From: Candidatus Gastranaerophilales bacterium | Lineage (GTDB): Bacteria; Cyanobacteriota; Vampirovibrionia; Gastranaerophilales; Gastranaerophilaceae | Assembly (NCBI GenBank): GCA_900769645.1 | Contig: CAAGHI010000028.1 | Span: 1-13,630, forward strand | DNA length: 13,630 nt | Reading direction: 5' to 3' | In this document: one piece after another, positions 13,406-13,630 of the stretch | How the letters are laid out: the number at the start of each line of letters is the position of its first letter | Position numbering within the stretch: the first letter of the stretch is position 1 | Notes under the pieces: generated by a model | What the model saw: only the letters and a program-made list of their open reading frames with translations | Told to the model about the DNA's origin: nothing | Databases searched by the model: none | Made by a program: the position numbers and the translations under genes

Positions 13406-13471
13406 ATTCTGAAAGCATAGAAAAATATTCTAAGCGAATAGCGAAGAATAATTTTTCTTGCTATTCAGAAT
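13406..13471. repeat. 66-bp palindromic repeat, copy 2
   Basis: It has the same ends (ATTCTGAAAGC and GCTATTCAGAAT) and the same orientation as the copy at 3779-3844, with 64 of 66 bases identical. The sequences outside the element diverge on the right side immediately after AATCT, which marks its border. Confidence 0.8.
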
Positions 13472-13517
13472 CTCTTATTAATTATTTATATAATTATAAT
13501 GTCCTGCGCAGACGGCG

Positions 13518-13541
13518 GGAACTTTTTATGAAAAAAGTTCC
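13518..13541. repeat. Perfect 10-bp hairpin GGAACTTTTT/AAAAAGTTCC
   Basis: GGAACTTTTT, loop ATGA, AAAAAGTTCC. An intrinsic stem without a following T-run on the plus strand. It may be a terminator-like structure for either direction or another repeat unit. The ATG in the loop starts only a 17-codon frame. Confidence 0.5.
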
Positions 13542-13630
13542 ACAAAACCAGCCACACGCTCCATTCACTAATAACTTGTAAGCTCAACCCGAAACGAATG
13601 AACTCGCTATACACATGCATAACAGATTAT

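Larger units (their letters stand above)
13142..13630. other. Repeat-rich intergenic tail after rpoD
   Basis: No credible gene is visible. In order it holds the rpoD terminator (13166-13193), the inverted CTACG-ATC-CGTAG motif (13260-13272), two CTACG-type repeats (13273-13305 and 13335-13364), the second 66-bp palindrome (13406-13471), a TATAAT-like A/T stretch near 13495, a CTGCGCAG palindrome (13504-13511) and a 10-bp hairpin (13518-13541). From 13582 to the end I see nothing recognisable. Confidence 0.7.

Noticed and set aside
13384..13581. Rightward 65-codon frame after rpoD
   Set aside because: It crosses the 66-bp palindrome and a hairpin and has no ribosome site or recognisable protein features.
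13528..13581. 17-codon frame starting MKKVPQNQPHAPFTNNL
   Set aside because: Its ATG lies in the loop of a perfect hairpin and no ribosome site precedes it. A microprotein cannot be excluded but is not supported.
13142..13630. tRNA or small RNA gene after rpoD
   Set aside because: The palindromes do not form a cloverleaf and no T-loop-like GTTCRA motif in a suitable context was found.

Overview
The window is AT-rich bacterial chromosome with a mixture of housekeeping and accessory genes. The gene content fits a Gram-negative, diderm gut-type bacterium: an inner-membrane-anchored Slt-like lytic transglycosylase, a type II mannose-1-phosphate guanylyltransferase for surface polysaccharide, PlsY, a prepilin-type surface protein, and the dnaG-rpoD pair. 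The style (low GC, prepilin leaders on large S74-type proteins, many dispersed palindromic repeats) recalls uncultured gut Gastranaerophilales/Melainabacteria. That assignment is an inference from style, not a measured placement.

Layout from left to right. Bases 1-211 hold a short leftward ORF with a good promoter and ribosome site that runs into a 10-G tract and then a dispersed repeat at the window edge. Next comes a leftward lytic transglycosylase (212-2197), divergent from manC/algA (2293-3681). A repeat-filled convergent gap (3682-3894) separates manC from a leftward plsY plus a small two-helix membrane protein whose start overlaps the plsY stop by one base. Divergent from plsY is a secreted protein with a VirB10-like beta domain (4772-5581). 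A 447-bp gap (5582-6028) is packed with hairpin-forming repeats. The leftward 746-codon gene at 6029-8269 encodes a prepilin-type N-terminus, YadA-like head repeats, a peptidase S74 chaperone domain and a coiled coil. An internally deleted insertion sequence (8338-8704) lies directly upstream of its promoter. The right part is a rightward run of a MATE transporter (8788-10143), dnaG (10168-12054) and rpoD (12047-13141), ended by a strong intrinsic terminator. After that comes another repeat-filled gap to the window end.

The most interesting locus is the 746-codon gene. A run of 11 G lies inside its leader codons, 10 codons after the start. One base more or one base less puts a stop codon directly after the tract, so the gene looks built for ON/OFF phase variation by slipped-strand mispairing, and this copy is ON. 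The product combines a type IV pilin-like export and assembly signal with trimeric-autotransporter head repeats and a phage-tail-fibre chaperone, and it has no YadA membrane anchor. The second poly-G ORF at the left edge is in a closed frame with 10 G and would open with 11 G, hinting that the tract is a shared switch in this genome.

Other notable signals: two near-identical 66-bp perfect-type palindromes more than 9 kb apart; a separate palindromic repeat family built on CTACG-N2-CGTAG; an internally deleted IS with both ends; and three genes whose consensus-like promoters sit only 7-10 bases upstream of the start codon without a Shine-Dalgarno sequence, suggesting leaderless or near-leaderless mRNAs.
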